From contig DDYT01000029.1 in NCBI GenBank assembly GCA_002348095.1, positions 1-64,000 of the forward strand: DNA of 64,000 nt. Reading direction: 5' to 3'. Below the pieces are notes generated by a model that worked only from the letters and a program-made list of their open reading frames with translations, was not told where the DNA came from and did no database searches. The DNA comes from Erysipelotrichaceae bacterium UBA2227. Lineage in GTDB: Bacteria; Bacillota_I; Bacilli_A; Erysipelotrichales; Erysipelotrichaceae. Position 1 is the stretch's first letter; the number at the start of each line of letters is the position of its first letter. The position numbers and the translations under genes are program-made. Shown piece by piece: positions 1 to 7,807 of the stretch.

Positions 1-170
1 CCCAAGCCATTGATACCGCGAAAGCAGTTAAAGGAAAACCATCCGTGATCATATTGAATACGATCAAAGGAAAAGGTGCGTATTTCTGCGAAGGCCAGGC
101 CGGATCTCATAACATGCCGGTAACGATGGAACAAGTGAACGAAGCGATTGAGAGGTTAGAAACAAAATGA
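1..170 (+). CDS. sqwG: transketolase, N-terminal (TPP-binding) subunit, 3' end only; probable SqwG
   Basis: Only the last 55 codons are in the window (first complete codon at 3, stop 168-170). The visible peptide has the end of the pyrophosphate domain of split transketolases: NTIKGKG, then GSHNMP and a charged helix. The stop overlaps the start of the next gene as ATGA, so the two subunits are translationally coupled. In split transketolases this subunit binds thiamine pyrophosphate and the partner completes the active site. Because of the downstream genes I infer that it acts on 6-deoxy-6-sulfofructose and 4-deoxy-4-sulfoerythrulose rather than on ordinary pentose-phosphate substrates. A plain pentose-phosphate role cannot be excluded from this fragment. 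Confidence 0.85.
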   Translation, partial: QAIDTAKAVKGKPSVIILNTIKGKGAYFCEGQAGSHNMPVTMEQVNEAIERLETK

Positions 171-1114
171 AATTACACGATCGACAATTACGAGATATCT
201 ATGTAGATCTGCTCGTTGAAGCCGCAAAAAAACATCCGAATCTGGTCATCGTTGAAGCGGACTTAATGAAAGCTGCCAAGACTACCGGGTTTGCTGAAGT
301 GTTTCCGGAAAGAACGATCAATGTCGGTGTAGCTGAGGCCAATATGATTGGTGTCGCTGCCGGCTTAAGCAATATGGGGAAACTGCCGTTTACTCATACA
401 TTCACACCGTTTGCGACGCGTCGCTGCTTTGACCAGGTCATGCTTTCGGTTGCTTATGCCCAGCTCAATGTCAAAATGGTCGGATCTGACCCGGGCATCA
501 TGGCCACACTCAACGGCGGAACTCACATGTCATTGGAAGATGTAGGTATCATGCGAACGATTCCGACGATGACGATTTTTGAGCCGGTCGATGGTGTACA
601 GCTGGCCGGCATGTTTGATCAGATCATCGAACACTACGGACCGGTATACATTCGTCTTCTGCGCCAGGAATTCCCATCGATTTTTGAAGAAGGAACTCCG
701 TTCACACTGGGTAAAGCAACAAAGATTCATGATGGTACCGATGTCAGCATCTTTGCCACAGGCATCATGGTCCATGAAGCACTCGAAGCAAGAAAAATGT
801 TAGAACTGCAAGGCATATCTGCCAGCGTTGTCAATATTCATACAGTAAAACCGATCGACAGAGAAGCTATCATTGCGGAAGCTAAAAAAACCGGAGCTAT
901 CGTCACCGCCGAAAATCATAATATCATTAACGGATTGGGCAGTGCCGTTGCCGAAGTATTGGTCGAAGAATATCCGGTCGTTATGGAACGCATCGGAACC
1001 AAAGATCACTTCGGTGAAGTCGGCAAGAAAGATTTCTTAATGGAAAAATTCGGACTGAAAGCAAGTAATATCGTTGATGCGGTTGTTAAAGTATTAGAAA
1101 GAAAAGGCAAATAA
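167..1114 (+). CDS. sqwH: transketolase, C-terminal subunit; probable SqwH of the sulfo-transketolase pathway
   Basis: This 315-residue protein has the length and pattern of a C-terminal transketolase subunit. The pyrimidine-binding domain carries NVGVAEANM near residue 52, where the Glu activates TPP. FTHTFTPFATRR and NGGTHMSLEDVG follow, and the C-terminal domain starts at about residue 180 (VSIFATGIMVHEAL, TAENHNIINGLG). With the upstream subunit it should move a C2 unit from a ketose to glyceraldehyde-3-phosphate, giving xylulose-5-phosphate. Its position next to an RpiB-like isomerase, an acylating aldehyde dehydrogenase, an acyl-CoA synthetase and a sulfoquinovosidase matches the published sulfo-TK pathway (SqwGH). 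The family call is sure; the sulfosugar substrate is inferred from context. Confidence 0.85.
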   Translation: MKLHDRQLRDIYVDLLVEAAKKHPNLVIVEADLMKAAKTTGFAEVFPERTINVGVAEANMIGVAAGLSNMGKLPFTHTFTPFATRRCFDQVMLSVAYAQLNVKMVGSDPGIMATLNGGTHMSLEDVGIMRTIPTMTIFEPVDGVQLAGMFDQIIEHYGPVYIRLLRQEFPSIFEEGTPFTLGKATKIHDGTDVSIFATGIMVHEALEARKMLELQGISASVVNIHTVKPIDREAIIAEAKKTGAIVTAENHNIINGLGSAVAEVLVEEYPVVMERIGTKDHFGEVGKKDFLMEKFGLKASNIVDAVVKVLERKGK

Positions 1115-1115
1115 C

Positions 1116-1598
1116 ATGAAAAAAATCTTTATCGGATCTGATAAATCCGGATTTGTTCTTAAAGAAGCTATCAAACAATTTTTACTTGACGTAACCTATG
1201 AAGTAGAGGATATCGGAACCACCGATGAAGCAGCGCCGCTTCCGTTTTTCGAAGTTGCTCAAAAAGGTGCACAGAAAATTCAGTCAAAAGAATATACACG
1301 AGGCATATTGATTTGCGGGACGGGTATGGGCATGTCCATCGTTGCCAATAAGCACGAAGGAGTCTTTGGGGCAGCGTGTGAATCGGTATATGCAGCCGAA
1401 AAATGCCGTGCCATCAATGATGCCAACATTCTTTGCATGGGCGGTTGGATCATTGCACCGATTATGGGGATAGAAATGACCAAAGCTTTTCTGATTACGG
1501 AGTTTACCCAAAATCTGGAAGAATGGAGGGCTAAAAACTTAGTTAAGGCAAAAGAAGCCGTTGCCAAAATTGAGAAAGAAAGCTTTCACCGTCAGTAA
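1116..1598 (+). CDS. sqwI: RpiB/LacAB-family sugar isomerase; probable 4-deoxy-4-sulfoerythrose isomerase SqwI
   Basis: The 160-residue protein is a typical RpiB/LacAB isomerase in length. It opens with KIFIGSDKSGF and has the loop CGTGMGMSIVANK near residue 68, whose Cys is the expected proton-transfer residue. In ordinary RpiB the opening motif is usually GSDHAGF, so His has become Lys here. In the sulfo-TK pathway SqwI interconverts 4-deoxy-4-sulfoerythrose and 4-deoxy-4-sulfoerythrulose, which lets transketolase act a second time. The gene starts 1 nt after the transketolase stop, so it is in the same transcript. Alternatives are ribose-5-phosphate or tetrose-phosphate isomerase. Confidence 0.75.
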   Translation: MKKIFIGSDKSGFVLKEAIKQFLLDVTYEVEDIGTTDEAAPLPFFEVAQKGAQKIQSKEYTRGILICGTGMGMSIVANKHEGVFGAACESVYAAEKCRAINDANILCMGGWIIAPIMGIEMTKAFLITEFTQNLEEWRAKNLVKAKEAVAKIEKESFHRQ

Positions 1599-1609
1599 GA
1601 AGAGAATCT

Positions 1610-2851
1610 ATGATTGAGATAGTGTCACTGCTGTCAATATTGATTGCGATCATTATTGGCATCATAAAAAATGTAAATGTGGGATTTATTGCGCTGGTAT
1701 TCGCTTTCTTTTTGGGGACGCTGCTCGGCGGATTAAGTCCCAGTGCGATTATCGTATTCTGGCCGCTGAACCTATTCTTCACTACGGTAGGAATCACATT
1801 GTTCTTCAGTATTGCGAAAGTTAACGGAACGCTTGAAAATCTGTCGACCGCGATCATCTATCGCAGCCAAGGCAGTAAAATCAAAATCCAAATCATTTTT
1901 TTCTTGCTGGCCATGGGACTTGCATCCATCGGACCAGGAAATATCTCAGCCGCTGCATTACTGCTGCCAATAGGTCTTGCAATAGCATATCAATCCAACA
2001 TGTCGTTACTGCTGATGAGCGTATTGATCATCCAGGGATCGATTGCCGGTGGTCTGTCACCGATTGCACCAAACGGCATCGTAGCCTTGGAACTTGCCCG
2101 AATCAACAATGTAGGAGATCTCGGATTATCCATCTATATCTTGAATATGATCAGTATCGTCATATTTTCATCCCTGTACTTTATCGCAATGAAGGGACAT
2201 AAGATGAACGGTCAGAAAACGGAAGTATCCCCGCCATCCCCCTTTACGAAAGAGCAGAAAATCACCTTGTTCAGTATTTTGATTTTGATTATTTGGGTCA
2301 TCGTCGGAAAAGTGCATGTAGGGTTCGCCGGATTTACGCTTGCGGTAGCTCTATTCTTTCTAAAGGCCGGAAAGCAGCAGCAGGCCATCGGTCAAGTCCC
2401 GTGGACGACTATCCTGCAGATTTGCGGAGCAGCGGTATTGATCGGTGTCGTCGGTGAACTCGGCGGCATTGGGATGCTGACAAAATTTCTGGCAGGCATC
2501 ATGAATGAGTGGACGGCTGTCGGTATCATGTCGATTCTATCCGGAGCGATGGCAACCTTCGCTTCCGCTGTAGGCGTGGTCATGCCGACGCTGATACCTA
2601 CTACGGTAAACTTATCTGAAAGTCTAAACTCCGCTGTAAGTCCCGGGGTACTGACGATTACCATCGCAGTAGCATCACATATGACCACCATGAGTCCCTT
2701 ATCCGTTATGGGTGCTCTGGCTCTTGGAAGCATGCCCGCCGGAGTCGATGAGAAGAAACTATTCAGAAACATGTATATTGTCGCATTTGTTGCACTAGCC
2801 TTTGTATCCGTTTTTTTAGGACTTTTACATCAGCTGGGCATCATTCAATAA
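1610..2851 (+). CDS. MatC-like ion-transporter-superfamily permease; candidate sulfoacetate exporter
   Basis: The 413-residue integral membrane protein has about 10-12 hydrophobic segments in two halves, split by a short hydrophilic loop near residues 195-215. The N-terminus (IIIGIIKNVNVGFIAL) resembles the MatC N-terminal domain of dicarboxylate carriers. Two Gly/Pro/Asn-rich re-entrant-like segments occur, one around SIGPGN and GGLSPIAPNG, the other around SAVGVVMPTLIPT. It lies between the isomerase and the acylating dehydrogenase in the same operon, so the likely cargo is an organic anion of the pathway, most simply sulfoacetate leaving the cell. Import of a sulfonate is the alternative; direction cannot be read from sequence. 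Confidence 0.7.
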   Translation: MIEIVSLLSILIAIIIGIIKNVNVGFIALVFAFFLGTLLGGLSPSAIIVFWPLNLFFTTVGITLFFSIAKVNGTLENLSTAIIYRSQGSKIKIQIIFFLLAMGLASIGPGNISAAALLLPIGLAIAYQSNMSLLLMSVLIIQGSIAGGLSPIAPNGIVALELARINNVGDLGLSIYILNMISIVIFSSLYFIAMKGHKMNGQKTEVSPPSPFTKEQKITLFSILILIIWVIVGKVHVGFAGFTLAVALFFLKAGKQQQAIGQVPWTTILQICGAAVLIGVVGELGGIGMLTKFLAGIMNEWTAVGIMSILSGAMATFASAVGVVMPTLIPTTVNLSESLNSAVSPGVLTITIAVASHMTTMSPLSVMGALALGSMPAGVDEKKLFRNMYIVAFVALAFVSVFLGLLHQLGIIQ

Positions 2852-2861
2852 TGGAGGAAAT

Positions 2862-4271
2862 ATGAGTACGAAAGAATATGTGTCGTCCTATGTACAAAGG
2901 GCGAAAGCTGCACAACAGCAAATCCAAAGCTACACCCAAGAGCAAATCGATGAGGTTTGCGTTGCTATTGGCTGGGAAGTATACAATGATCATAACATTG
3001 AGATTTTAGCAAAAATGGCGGTTGAAGAAACCAAAATGGGAAATGTCAGCGACAAGATAACCAAACATAAAAACAAAGTACTCGGTGTCTTAAAAGATGT
3101 TCGGCATGCCAAATCGGTGGGTTGCATTGAAGAGGATGAGGAAAAGAAAATCAGAAAATATGCCAAGCCGGTAGGAGTCGTCGGTGCCCTTACGCCGGTG
3201 ACCAATCCGACTGCGACCCCGGCCAGCAACGGTATCACGATACTTAAAGGCCGTAATGCGGTCATATTTGCACCTCATCCGAAATCAAAAAAGGCGACGG
3301 CGATGGCAGTTCAATTTATGAGAGACGGACTGAGGAAAGTAAATGCTCCCGAAGATCTCATTCAGGTTATTGATGAACCATCCATCGAAGTGACAGAAGA
3401 ACTGATGAAGCAAGTGGATGTAGTGCTTGCGACCGGTGGTTCAGCCATGGTCAAAGCTGCATATTCCTCAGGGAAGCCGGCATATGGTGTCGGACCGGGA
3501 AATTCTGTATCCATCGTAGCTGAGGATGCGGATGTTAAGGATGCCGCAACAAAGATTATGGGCAGCAAAGCTTTTGACAATGCAACCTCCTGTTCCAGTG
3601 AAAACTCCATCATCATCCATGAGTCCATTTACGATCAAATGATTGAGCAATTGATTTCACTGGGAGCATATTTAGTTTCTGATGGCATGCGCGAACGGTT
3701 ATCAATGTACATGTGGCCAATCAACGATAAGGGTTATCGCTCCATCAATCCGAAAATTATTGCTCAATCTGCATTATCCATTGCCCAAGGTGCGATGTTA
3801 CCTGTCAAGGATTATGTAAAAGTATTGCTGGTGGAAGGAAGGGATGATATTGAATCCGACTTTTTCTCACAAGAAAAACTCTCACCGGTCCTTACCGTTT
3901 TTAAGTTCTCAACCTTTGAAGAAGGATACCGCATTTTAGAAAGACTGACGGACAATTACGGCACCGGACATTCCTGCGGAATTCATACGTTCAATGATGA
4001 ATATGTGAAGTATATCGGTTCAAACATCCGTAGCAGCCGGGTGCTTGTCAATCAGGCTCAGGCTGCCGGCAACGGCGGAGCATTCTTCAACGGAATGCCA
4101 TCGACCGTATCACTTGGCTGTGGCAGTTGGGGAGGTAATATTACTTCAGAGAACATCACATACAAACATTTTATCAATACGACATGGGTATCTGAGTTCT
4201 TTACTCCCAAACGTCCGAGTGACGAGGAGATTTTTGGCGAATACTTTGCCAGTGGAATGAAGGATCGCTGA
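2862..4271 (+). CDS. sqwD: CoA-acylating aldehyde dehydrogenase; probable sulfoacetaldehyde dehydrogenase SqwD
   Basis: The 469-residue protein has the length and order of acylating aldehyde dehydrogenases (EutE/PduP/SauS group): KYAKPVGVVGALTPVTNPT near residue 100, PHPKSKK, the GPGNS segment and the catalytic Cys in TSCSSEN (Cys244). There is no fused alcohol dehydrogenase. It is preceded by GGAGGAAAT and overlaps the start of the next gene at base 4271. In this context it should turn sulfoacetaldehyde, CoA and NAD(P)+ into sulfoacetyl-CoA, which the following synthetase cleaves with ATP formation. The acylating type is secure; substrate is inferred from the neighbours. Confidence 0.82.
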   Translation: MSTKEYVSSYVQRAKAAQQQIQSYTQEQIDEVCVAIGWEVYNDHNIEILAKMAVEETKMGNVSDKITKHKNKVLGVLKDVRHAKSVGCIEEDEEKKIRKYAKPVGVVGALTPVTNPTATPASNGITILKGRNAVIFAPHPKSKKATAMAVQFMRDGLRKVNAPEDLIQVIDEPSIEVTEELMKQVDVVLATGGSAMVKAAYSSGKPAYGVGPGNSVSIVAEDADVKDAATKIMGSKAFDNATSCSSENSIIIHESIYDQMIEQLISLGAYLVSDGMRERLSMYMWPINDKGYRSINPKIIAQSALSIAQGAMLPVKDYVKVLLVEGRDDIESDFFSQEKLSPVLTVFKFSTFEEGYRILERLTDNYGTGHSCGIHTFNDEYVKYIGSNIRSSRVLVNQAQAAGNGGAFFNGMPSTVSLGCGSWGGNITSENITYKHFINTTWVSEFFTPKRPSDEEIFGEYFASGMKDR

Positions 4272-5395
4272 TGAAACTTTATGAATATCAAGTCAAAGAT
4301 TTGTTCAGGGATGCGGGCATAGCAATCCCGAAAAGCACGCTGATTCATCATGCCGATCAGGCATTCCAAGCCTTTTCGCTTATTGGTTTTCCCTGTGTCA
4401 TCAAGTCACAAGTGTTAAGTGGCGGCCGCGGCAAAGCCGGGTTGATTCAATTTGTCAAAGATGAAGCCAAAGGAATGGAAGAAGTCAGACGCCTATTCTC
4501 ATTACCGCAAAAAATCCCTGCGTTGCTTATCGAAGAAGCGGTTGATATCGCCCAAGAAGTCTATGCTTCGTTCACCGTCGATCCGGTTAGCGGATCAGCA
4601 TTGTCGATCGTCAGTGCGACCGGCGGAGTAGATATCGAAACATTGGCAATTGAACAGCCACATAAAATCCTTCAGACAAAAATAGATATGAACTTAGGCT
4701 TACAAGTGTATCAGTCCAGCCACATTGCATATGAGTGTGGATTTGAAACTGATACAGCTAAAAAGTTCACCCAACTACTTCTAAAGCTGTATCAACTTTT
4801 TGTCAAGTATGATTGTGAACTTCTGGAGATCAATCCGCTTTTCATTACCAAATCCAATGAACTGGTTGCCGGAGACGGCAAGTGTGCGATCGATGATAAT
4901 TCGATGTTTCGACATGAGGATATTTCTCTGCCGCATACAGACATTCAAAATGAGGCGGAGCGTTTGGCTGCCGAAGAAGGGATTCCGTTCATCCAATTTG
5001 ATGGTGACATCAGCTTGATGTGTGCAGGTGCCGGGCTGACGACGACCGTATATGATTTGGTTCATTATGAAGGCGGAACGATTGCTAACTATCTGGAATT
5101 TGGTGGGCCTCACTATAAAAAAGCGATGAAAGCAATGGAAATCTGCTTGAGGGTTCCTTCGAAAGTCATTCTGATCGTGACTTTTGGTACGATTGCCCGG
5201 GCAGATGTTATGGCTCAAGGTATCGTCGAAGCAATCGGCAAGTTAAAACCGGATCGGCCGATCGTTACATGTATCCGAGGAACCAATGAAGCCGAAGCCG
5301 TCGAAACCTTGCGAAAAGCCGGATTGAACCCGCTTTTTGACACGGAGGAGGCGGTTCGTCTGGCGGTAACCTTAGCGAAGGAGATAAGGGTATGA
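4271..5395 (+). CDS. sqwK: SucC-like (ATP-grasp) subunit of an ADP-forming acyl-CoA synthetase; probable SqwK
   Basis: The 374-residue protein resembles succinyl-CoA synthetase beta (SucC). It starts with KLYEYQVKDLFRDAGI, has the ATP-grasp segment KSQVLSGGRGKAG near residue 46, the metal-binding ELLEINPLF near residue 185 and the C-terminal CoA-ligase part with EFGGPH. It overlaps the dehydrogenase before it and the SucD-like gene after it, so the three are tightly coupled. With SucD-like SqwL it would release sulfoacetate from sulfoacetyl-CoA while phosphorylating ADP. Which subunit carries the letter K and which L in the published scheme is from memory. A true succinyl-CoA synthetase is possible but unlikely beside an acylating dehydrogenase. 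Confidence 0.8.
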   Translation: MKLYEYQVKDLFRDAGIAIPKSTLIHHADQAFQAFSLIGFPCVIKSQVLSGGRGKAGLIQFVKDEAKGMEEVRRLFSLPQKIPALLIEEAVDIAQEVYASFTVDPVSGSALSIVSATGGVDIETLAIEQPHKILQTKIDMNLGLQVYQSSHIAYECGFETDTAKKFTQLLLKLYQLFVKYDCELLEINPLFITKSNELVAGDGKCAIDDNSMFRHEDISLPHTDIQNEAERLAAEEGIPFIQFDGDISLMCAGAGLTTTVYDLVHYEGGTIANYLEFGGPHYKKAMKAMEICLRVPSKVILIVTFGTIARADVMAQGIVEAIGKLKPDRPIVTCIRGTNEAEAVETLRKAGLNPLFDTEEAVRLAVTLAKEIRV

Positions 5396-6285
5396 GTATA
5401 TTCATCGACAGGAACACACGTGTATTAGTACAGGGAATTACCGGTTCAGAAGGAAGTTTCTGGACTAAGCATATGATAGATTTAGGTACACAGGTCGTTT
5501 GCGGGGTAACCCCTTTTAAAGAAGGGCAATCCGTTCACGGGCTTCCCGTGTATCATTCGGTTGAACGGGCACTGCGTTATCATCAGGCAGATGCTTCCAT
5601 GATTTTCGTTCCGCCGAAACTGACCAAAGATGCGGTCTTTGAAGCTCTGTCTAATGGGATCAAAAAGATCGTCACGATGGCAGATGGCATTCCGCTTTTT
5701 GACATGGTAGCCATTCGCCATGAGGCACTTAAGCATAAGGCATTGGTCATCGGCGGAAATACATCCGGTGTCATTTCACCGGAAGAAGCCATGATGGGCA
5801 GTTTTCCTTATTGGATCGAACGCGTGTATAAAAAGGGAAATATCGGAGTAATGACGCGCAGCGGATCGCTGACCAATGAAGTGACCGCCATGATCGTTCG
5901 TCAGGGATACGGTGTCTCCACCCTCATCGGTGTCGGAGGTGACCCGGTTCCGGCGACCCGCTTTGCCGAAATGCTTCCCTATTACCAACAGGATGTGCAA
6001 ACCGAAGCGGTAGTTATCATTGGCGAACTTGGCGGAACGATGGAAGAAGAAGTGGCAGAAGCCATGGAAAAAGGTATATTTACTAAGCCGCTCGTGGCCT
6101 TCTTGGGAGGAAGAACCGCACCGAGAGGTCAGAAAATGGGACATGCCGGAGCTATCATTACCGGTGGGAAAGGTGCGGTTGAAGATAAAATTGAAGCACT
6201 GACACGGGCGGGTGCATTAGTTGCGGATCGACCTAGTAAAGTAGGTTTTTTGTTAGAAAAATTGAATGTCTCAAAAGATAGTTGA
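5392..6285 (+). CDS. sqwL: SucD-like subunit of an ADP-forming acyl-CoA synthetase; probable SqwL
   Basis: The 297-residue protein is close to SucD in length and layout. It begins with RVLVQGITGSEG (CoA-binding Rossmann fold), followed by GVTPFKEG and the FVPPKLTKDAV stretch. Near the C-terminus GHAGAII contains the phospho-His (His251), followed by GGKGAVEDK. The start overlaps the stop of the SucC-like gene. The protein should form the catalytic half that carries phosphate from acyl-phosphate to ADP. It is the last gene before a strong hairpin terminator, so it closes the first transcript of the cluster. Confidence 0.8.
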   Translation: MSIFIDRNTRVLVQGITGSEGSFWTKHMIDLGTQVVCGVTPFKEGQSVHGLPVYHSVERALRYHQADASMIFVPPKLTKDAVFEALSNGIKKIVTMADGIPLFDMVAIRHEALKHKALVIGGNTSGVISPEEAMMGSFPYWIERVYKKGNIGVMTRSGSLTNEVTAMIVRQGYGVSTLIGVGGDPVPATRFAEMLPYYQQDVQTEAVVIIGELGGTMEEEVAEAMEKGIFTKPLVAFLGGRTAPRGQKMGHAGAIITGGKGAVEDKIEALTRAGALVADRPSKVGFLLEKLNVSKDS

Positions 6286-6311
6286 AACAGGATGCCTTTT
6301 GCATCCTGTTT
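6285..6311 (+). terminator. hairpin terminator after sqwL; arms also resemble an operator half-site
   Basis: Arms AAACAGGATGC (6285-6295) and GCATCCTGTTT (6301-6311) pair perfectly around CTTTT. The T-run is short, so termination may be partial. The AGGATGC/GCATCCT halves recur as a palindrome at 9771-9782 before the ROK gene. Confidence 0.65.
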
Positions 6312-6327
6312 AACCTTCTGATATAGT
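6299..6327 (+). promoter_or_regulatory. sigma-A-type promoter for the importer gene
   Basis: TTGCAT (6299-6304) and TATAGT (6322-6327) are separated by 17 bases. The -35 box overlaps the right arm of the AGGATGC hairpin, so a regulator bound there would block this promoter. Confidence 0.5.
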
Positions 6328-6367
6328 AAAGAAGAATCGAATATCTTTATAAAAGGGGAGAGCAATC

Positions 6368-7807
6368 ATGAAAAAAACACAATTTTCGGCAAAACTGGCC
6401 TATGGCGCAGCAGACATTTACGGAGGCGGCTCCTTTCTTATTATCAGTATTCTTTACTTGGTGTTTCTGACCGACATTGTCGGAATGAATCCTGCTCTGG
6501 CAGGTTCAATTCCGATGATCGGAAAAATCTGGGATGCGATCACCGATCCGATCATGGGCAATATTGTTGATCGCACTCAATCGAAATACGGAGCAAAACG
6601 ATTCTACTTGCTGATTGGCAGTTTTGTCGGCGCAATTACTTTCTCCACGATGTGGATTTCCATATCTGCATCAGCCAATACCTTGTATTTTTTCTATCTT
6701 CTGATGTATATACTGTTTTCAACCGGATTCACAATCGTAATGGTCCCATACAACGCTCTTTTACCGGATATGGTATCTGACTATACCCAAAGAAGTGCAT
6801 TTACCATGTATCGCATGATTTTCTCTGCCTTGGCCGCAATTCTCGCCGGATTGGTTCCCAATATGATTGTCAATAATTTCGGGTCTACACCGGCTCAAGG
6901 TTTTTTAATCATGGGAATCATTTTCGGAGTTATCTTCTTCTTATCGATTTTCTTCACATTTGCGAAGACTTGGGAAGCAACATTGCCCATTGTCAAAACA
7001 CCACTAAAAGAGTCCTTCCGTGAATCATTCAGTGTATTCAGAAACCGTTCTTTCCGCTTGTATCTCGGAGTTTTCTTGTTTGGCCAAGGATCCTCGGATT
7101 TCGTTACAACGCTGATTATATATTTTTTGGCGGTGGTACTGAGGCAGTCTTCGCAATACACGTTCATCATGTCCGGAGTTCTTATCTCGCAGCTGTTAGC
7201 CATGTTTTTGTATCAGATCATATTAAAGAAAACTTCGAAGAAATTCCCGATATATTTGGGCTTCCCGATTCGAATGATCGCAACGTTCTCGATGATCTTT
7301 TTTGCCTATGATCAGGCTCCCATACTGCCGATCTTTATCGCATCCTTTATTTCCGGATTGGGAACTGCAGCTTCATCGGTTACATCTTATGCGATATTGA
7401 CCGATCTGACCGATGTGGATTATCTTATTACGACCAAACGACGTCCGGGGATTTATTCCGGAATGGCCACCTTTAATCGTAAGATTGCCAACGGTTTGGC
7501 TATCTGGCTCATAGGGCTTTTGCTGGCATTTTTTCAATATGACGCCACAGCTTCAGTGCCCAACAGCGTGACCGTCGAAGGAATAAAATTCATGTTCATT
7601 TTCTTGCCGCTCATCTTCATGACTGCGACACTTTACTTTACCTATAGGTTTCCGATTGATAAGGTTCGGTATGAGTACATTCAAAAGGAAATCCGTCGCC
7701 GAACCGGAGAACTGAACGAGAAAGCAACGGATGAAGAAATCAAAGTTTGTGAAATGGTGACCGGTGTACCTTATCATAACTTGTGGAAAGCAGAAAATGC
7801 CCGATGA
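6368..7807 (+). CDS. GPH/MelB-family cation:sugar symporter, likely sulfoquinovoside importer
   Basis: The 479-residue protein has about 12 membrane segments and the GPH signature after the first pair of helices: GKIWDAITDPIMGNIVDRTQSKYG, of which the DAITDP and DRTQSKYG parts are most diagnostic. A C-terminal cytoplasmic tail of about 50 residues is rich in charge. The start at 6368 follows AAAGGGGAG. The gene sits directly before, and overlaps by ATGA, a YihQ-like glycosidase, as the transporter genes yihO and yihP accompany yihQ in E. coli. Import of sulfoquinovose or its glycerol glycoside is therefore the best guess. Confidence 0.8.
   Translation: MKKTQFSAKLAYGAADIYGGGSFLIISILYLVFLTDIVGMNPALAGSIPMIGKIWDAITDPIMGNIVDRTQSKYGAKRFYLLIGSFVGAITFSTMWISISASANTLYFFYLLMYILFSTGFTIVMVPYNALLPDMVSDYTQRSAFTMYRMIFSALAAILAGLVPNMIVNNFGSTPAQGFLIMGIIFGVIFFLSIFFTFAKTWEATLPIVKTPLKESFRESFSVFRNRSFRLYLGVFLFGQGSSDFVTTLIIYFLAVVLRQSSQYTFIMSGVLISQLLAMFLYQIILKKTSKKFPIYLGFPIRMIATFSMIFFAYDQAPILPIFIASFISGLGTAASSVTSYAILTDLTDVDYLITTKRRPGIYSGMATFNRKIANGLAIWLIGLLLAFFQYDATASVPNSVTVEGIKFMFIFLPLIFMTATLYFTYRFPIDKVRYEYIQKEIRRRTGELNEKATDEEIKVCEMVTGVPYHNLWKAENAR

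Noticed and set aside
1..6285. Reading of the first cluster as tetrose/erythritol or plain pentose-phosphate metabolism
   Set aside because: The acylating dehydrogenase, ADP-forming synthetase pair and YihQ-like glycosidase have no role there, while they fit the sulfo-transketolase pathway step by step.
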